DNA of 64,000 nucleotides from assembly GCF_004804275.1 (NCBI RefSeq), contig NZ_STGI01000002.1, positions 496,001 through 560,000 of the forward strand, written 5' to 3'. Of the stretch, positions 60,332 through 64,000 are shown piece by piece. How positions within the stretch are numbered: position 1 is the stretch's first letter; each line of letters starts with the position of its first letter. Below the pieces are notes generated by a model that was given only the letters and a program-made list of their open reading frames with translations, was not told the origin of the DNA and ran no database searches. Both the position numbers and the translations under genes were made by a program. The stretch is from Herbaspirillum sp. ST 5-3. GTDB lineage: Bacteria > Pseudomonadota > Gammaproteobacteria > Burkholderiales > Burkholderiaceae_D.

Positions 60332-61261
60332 TCAGTGATGATTGTTCCTTGCCTGTGCGGGCTCGACAGCAACGGAGAACAGTGAAGGGTCGGATTGGTT
60401 GACGGAGAGTTTGACCCAGCCCGGCCCTGTGGCCAGTTCGCCGAGCTTGCCCTGCCAGTTGATGCGCCTCGAAGGGGAGGGGGCAGCAGCCGCGCCGTGA
60501 ATGATAAGGACTTTCCCCGTAAACTGCGCCGCGAGGCTACTGATCTGGCGCCTCATCTCTGCGAATCCGTCACGCTTGCGCCCTGACACGCCCGGTTTGG
60601 CAAGCGGATTGCCATCGCAGAACAGTACGATTCCATTGAGCTCGTCGCGTGCTGCGTGCATGAAGATGCGTTGCAGCCAGTCGCGATTGGCCACCAGCCG
60701 ATCTTCGAATTCGCCATTGCGGCCGGCATCGAATACATAGTGGTTGTTATTGGCAGGCAAGTTAAGGGTGGCAAACATGATGCCGCCTATTTCCCAGCGT
60801 GCATTTTCCGGAAAGTTGCGAAACTTCGCGGTTGTCGATTGGCGAATGACCGGAATCCGGCTTTCGCCTATCGAGAACTCGTCGCTGAAGAACAGATCGC
60901 GCAGGCGATTCAATTTCCCGTTCGCCACCGACCTGCCGTTTTCATTTTTGCACTCGGCCCAATCGCTTGCGGCGAGCGATACGATCAATCCGTTTTTTGC
61001 CGTCTGCAAGAGGGATTCTTTTTGACCGTACACTGTGTCGGTGCACGGTTCATCGACAGCCTTGATGCCATTGGCGACGACAAAGGCGAGGTTTTCGGCG
61101 TCGGTTGATTCGATCGCGTTGCGCAATTCGGCATCATCCGAGGATGGCTTGTGCGGATGTGAAATCACCGCGAAACTGAATTCTCCCGATTCGGCGGCGA
61201 ATGCGCAAGCCTGCGCCAAGGCGGCGCACACCAGCACGGACTGCAGCACGATTCTTCTCAT
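60332..61261 (-). CDS. Secreted protein of unknown function, coupled to mutS
   Basis: A 309-residue protein with a signal peptide (cut near AFA-AE, residue 23). The order of segments ([10 protein letters not shown], then [31 protein letters not shown]) recalls calcineurin-like phosphoesterases, but the usual metal motifs (GDxH, GNHD) are missing or altered, so activity is doubtful. The ATG overlaps the mutS stop by 4 nt, so it is translated with mutS. The 166-bp gap to slyD shows no gene. Confidence 0.75.
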   Translation of the reverse strand: MRRIVLQSVLVCAALAQACAFAAESGEFSFAVISHPHKPSSDDAELRNAIESTDAENLAFVVANGIKAVDEPCTDTVYGQKESLLQTAKNGLIVSLAASDWAECKNENGRSVANGKLNRLRDLFFSDEFSIGESRIPVIRQSTTAKFRNFPENARWEIGGIMFATLNLPANNNHYVFDAGRNGEFEDRLVANRDWLQRIFMHAARDELNGIVLFCDGNPLAKPGVSGRKRDGFAEMRRQISSLAAQFTGKVLIIHGAAAAPSPSRRINWQGKLGELATGPGWVKLSVNQSDPSLFSVAVEPAQARNNHH

Positions 61262-63906
61262 TGTTGTTTGGCAGCCAGATTCTTCAACCGATACAGCACA
61301 TCCAGTGCTTCACGCGGAGAAAGCGCGTCCGGATCGGTTTCGGCCAGCGCTTCCATCACTGCTGTGACCTCGATCGAGTTCTCCGGTTCTGGTATATCGG
61401 GCGACTCTTGGATTTCCGCAATGCTGTTCGCAAACAAGTCGAACTGAGGCGTCGCCTGCACTGAATGGGCTTCTAGCGCGGCCAGATGTTTGCGCGCTGC
61501 CCTGATGACCGGCTGCGGCACGCCTGCCAACTGAGCAACCTGCAAGCCGTAACTCTGCGAGGCGGGGCCTGGCTGGACTGCGTGCAGGAAAACGATGCTG
61601 TCCTTGTGCTCAACCGCGGAAAGGTGGACGTTCGCGGCCGCAGGATGCGTTTCGGGCAGTTGAGTGAGTTCGAAGTAATGCGTCGCGAACAGGGTGAAGC
61701 TGCGCGTCGTTTCGAGCAAATGACGCGCGATCGCCCAGGCCAATGCCAATCCGTCAAAGGTGGACGTGCCGCGGCCAACCTCGTCCATCAGCACGAGCGA
61801 ATGCTCCGTGGCGCCATTCAGAATCGCTGCCGACTCGGTCATCTCCACCATGAAGGTCGAACGGCCGCCGGCGAGGTCATCGGCCGCTCCGATGCGGGTG
61901 AAGATGCGATCGATCGGTCCAATTGTTGCGCGGCTGGCCGGAACAAAACTGCCGACATAGGCGAGCAGCGTAATCAGCGCTACCTGACGCATGTAGGTCG
62001 ATTTGCCGCCCATGTTCGGGCCGGTGATCAGGAGAAGCTTGCGCTCGCTGTGCAATTCGCAATCGTTGGCGATGAAGCGTTCGATCTGGTTTTCCACGAC
62101 AGGATGGCGGCCCTGTTCGATCTGAATGGTCGGTTCACTGACAAGCTGTGGCGCGCACCAGTTGTTACGCATCGCATGATCGGCAAGTGCTACCAGCGTA
62201 TCCAGCTCGGCCAATGCGTGTGCGATGCCTTGCAAGGTACCGATATGCGGCGCAAGGTCATTCAGCAGTTTTTCGTACAGGTATTTTTCGCGCGCCAGTG
62301 CGCGTTCCTGCGCCGACAACGCCTTGTCTTCGAAGGCCTTCAGCTCGGGCGTGATATAGCGTTCGGCATTTTTCAGGGTTTGCCGGCGGCGGTAATCGTC
62401 CGGGACCTTGTCCGTCTGCCCGTGCGTGACTTCGATATAGAAACCATGCACCTTGTTGAATTCCACGCGCAGGTTGGAGATGCCGGTGCGTGCCCGCTCG
62501 CGCGTTTCGAGGTCGACGAGGAACTGGCCGGCGTTTTCCGAGAGTGCGCGCAGTTCGTCAAGTTCGCCGTCGAATCCGCGTGCGATCACGCCACCGTCCC
62601 GCACCATTGCCGCCGGTTCCAGGGAGATGCTGCGTTCCATCAGGTCGAGGCATTCCGACGGTGTCGCCAGCGCATCCTGAATCGATCTCAGCAGGGGCGC
62701 ATCCGCGTCCTTGTTGCACATCGCCACATACGCTCGCAGCGACGGCAATTGCTGCAACCCGCTGCGCAAGCCAGCCAGGTCGCGCGGGCGCGCGGAGAGC
62801 AGCGCAATGCGGGTGGTGATCCGTTCAATATCGGGAACAGCCGCCAAGGTGGCCGACAGACCTGAGGATGCGTCAGCGCGCATCAATGCATTGAGCGCTG
62901 CATGGCGCGACTTGGAGACTGCCTGATCACGTCTGGCGTGGTGCAGCCAATGACGCAACAGGCGCGAACCCATCGCGGTCCGGCAGTGATCAAGCTGAGA
63001 GAACAACGTCGGGGAGGCCGCGGAACCATCCTGCCCGCGTATCGTCTCGGTGAGTTCGAGGTTGCGGCGCGTCGGGGCATCCAGGCCGATGAATTCGTTT
63101 TCCGATTCGACCGTCAGCGTCCGCACATGCTGCAGTCCCTTGCCTTGCGTGGACTGTGCGTACCGGAGCAGTGCTCCCGCCGCGCCGACGGCGGCAGTCA
63201 ACCCGTCGGCGCCGAATCCCGAAAGCGTTGCCACGGCAAGCTGTTCCAGCAAGGCCTTTTTGCCCGAGGTCGAGTCGAAATGCCAGGACGGTACGGAAGT
63301 GAATTTGCCCGCGATGCCCTGCATCGTGATGAGTCCGATCTCGTCGGCCAGCAGGATTTCCGCTGGCGCGACGCGCTCCAGTTCCTGCCGCAGGCGGACC
63401 TCGAAGGACTTCGCATCACCGGAAAATTCCATCAAGCGCAGTGCGCCACTGGCCATTGACAGCCATGCCAATCCTGCCGTCACGGTCTTGCGTTGCGTCA
63501 CGGTACATAGCGCCAGCAGTGGCCGATCCGATTTTTCGGGAAGCAGATCGGAATCGGTGAGGGTACCGGGCGTGATAACGCGCACGACCTTTCTTTCGAC
63601 GGGACCCTTGCTGGTAGCGGGGTCGCCGATTTGTTCGCAGATCGCGACCGATTCGCCAAGCTTGATCAGTTTCGCCAGGTATTGTTCGACCGAGTGGAAG
63701 GGTACGCCGGCCATCTTGATCGGCGAGCCGTTGGAGGCGCCGCGCTGGGTCAGGGTAATCCCCAGCATGCGCGCGGCTTTTTCGGCGTCATCGAAAAACA
63801 GCTCGTAGAAATCGCCCATCCGGTAAAACACGAGTGTGTCCGGATGATCGGCTTTGATGCGCAGATACTGCTGCATCATGGGTGTGTGTTTTTCCAGGTC
63901 GTTCAT
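61258..63906 (-). CDS. mutS: DNA mismatch repair protein MutS
   Basis: An 882-residue mismatch-recognition ATPase. It has the N-terminal mismatch-binding Phe-x-Glu region ([15 protein letters not shown]), connector, lever and clamp domains, a C-terminal Walker [22 protein letters not shown] Walker B and a helix-turn-helix end. The ATG at 63906 ([11 protein letters not shown]) is chosen over a TTG at 63915. Nothing can be assigned to the remaining bases up to 64000. Confidence 0.96.
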   Translation of the reverse strand: MNDLEKHTPMMQQYLRIKADHPDTLVFYRMGDFYELFFDDAEKAARMLGITLTQRGASNGSPIKMAGVPFHSVEQYLAKLIKLGESVAICEQIGDPATSKGPVERKVVRVITPGTLTDSDLLPEKSDRPLLALCTVTQRKTVTAGLAWLSMASGALRLMEFSGDAKSFEVRLRQELERVAPAEILLADEIGLITMQGIAGKFTSVPSWHFDSTSGKKALLEQLAVATLSGFGADGLTAAVGAAGALLRYAQSTQGKGLQHVRTLTVESENEFIGLDAPTRRNLELTETIRGQDGSAASPTLFSQLDHCRTAMGSRLLRHWLHHARRDQAVSKSRHAALNALMRADASSGLSATLAAVPDIERITTRIALLSARPRDLAGLRSGLQQLPSLRAYVAMCNKDADAPLLRSIQDALATPSECLDLMERSISLEPAAMVRDGGVIARGFDGELDELRALSENAGQFLVDLETRERARTGISNLRVEFNKVHGFYIEVTHGQTDKVPDDYRRRQTLKNAERYITPELKAFEDKALSAQERALAREKYLYEKLLNDLAPHIGTLQGIAHALAELDTLVALADHAMRNNWCAPQLVSEPTIQIEQGRHPVVENQIERFIANDCELHSERKLLLITGPNMGGKSTYMRQVALITLLAYVGSFVPASRATIGPIDRIFTRIGAADDLAGGRSTFMVEMTESAAILNGATEHSLVLMDEVGRGTSTFDGLALAWAIARHLLETTRSFTLFATHYFELTQLPETHPAAANVHLSAVEHKDSIVFLHAVQPGPASQSYGLQVAQLAGVPQPVIRAARKHLAALEAHSVQATPQFDLFANSIAEIQESPDIPEPENSIEVTAVMEALAETDPDALSPREALDVLYRLKNLAAKQQ

Positions 63907-64000
63907 GAAACGCAATGCTGAATCTGCTCAATGGTTAGAACACTATTGTTTCGATGCGGGCCGAAGTTCGGCGTGGCCTGCGAGCAATAAAACCAGCCAT

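Noticed and set aside
63907-64000. Possible gene at the right edge, upstream of mutS
   Set aside because: Short open frames exist on both strands but the window ends before any can be judged.

Overview
The window is chromosomal DNA of a betaproteobacterium. The gene content fits Burkholderiales, most likely the Oxalobacteraceae (Herbaspirillum/Herminiimonas-like), but the family is inferred from gene content and order, not proven. It is densely coded and GC-rich. I recognised no rRNA, tRNA, CRISPR array, insertion sequence, integrase or phage gene. No gap without a gene exceeds 300 bases; the longest are near 12689-12951, 6036-6258, 58173-58388 and 45340-45550, and each holds promoter or hairpin signals or little that I can name.

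Layout. (1) 1-3551: the 3' part of an isc iron-sulphur operon (iscU end, iscA, hscB, hscA, fdx, iscX). (2) 3569-6035: an orphan PAS-PAS histidine kinase and a glycine-zipper envelope protein. (3) 6259-11757, minus strand: lysS, prfB (with its programmed +1 frameshift), recJ and an unknown protein overlapping recJ. (4) 11831-30599: a protocatechuate/4-hydroxybenzoate catabolic region. A PcaR-like IclR regulator is divergent from pcaI-pcaJ-pcaB-pcaD-pcaC plus a four-gene branched-chain-type ABC transporter. On the far side, on the minus strand, are pcaH-pcaG, an HHE hemerythrin, pobA and a solute-binding protein, with a divergent PcaQ-type LysR gene. Between the two arms, 20367-24785 holds six envelope genes: a CopD-like protein, a YdjM-like hydrolase, a TlpA-like thioredoxin, a Tat-exported transglutaminase-fold protein, MerT and MerP. 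(5) 30786-36572: lolC, a GST-like gene, lolD, tatD and comEC. (6) 36683-38429: an alpha/beta hydrolase and an LpxR-type lipid A deacylase. (7) 38552-42840: pyrG, kdsA, eno, ftsB. (8) 42880-50631: hslO, a gamma-carbonic anhydrase-like protein, a DUF455 ferritin-like protein, a small lipoprotein, a patatin, an acyl-CoA synthetase, an alpha/beta hydrolase and a PHP phosphatase. (9) 50738-57844: htpX, yciO, an M50 protease, trpS, a methyltransferase, dapA, bamC and an MBL hydrolase. (10) 57924-63906: an Ala-rich lipoprotein, a RoxA-type oxygenase, slyD, an unknown secreted protein and mutS.

How the catabolic genes work together: PobA makes protocatechuate from 4-hydroxybenzoate. PcaHG opens the ring, PcaB, PcaC and PcaD carry the product to 3-oxoadipate, and PcaIJ activates it with CoA. 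The final thiolase, PcaF, is not in the window. The ABC transporter and its separated binding protein probably import an aromatic acid or related ligand. I see 15-bp sites resembling the PcaR box in front of pcaR/pcaI, the binding-protein gene and, more weakly, an acyl-CoA synthetase at 48 kb, which would make one dispersed regulon.

The best candidates for something undescribed are the cysteine-rich envelope module inside the pca region (22271-24785), the hemerythrin embedded in the pcaHG-pobA run, and the dispersed PcaR-like sites. These are hypotheses from sequence reading alone.
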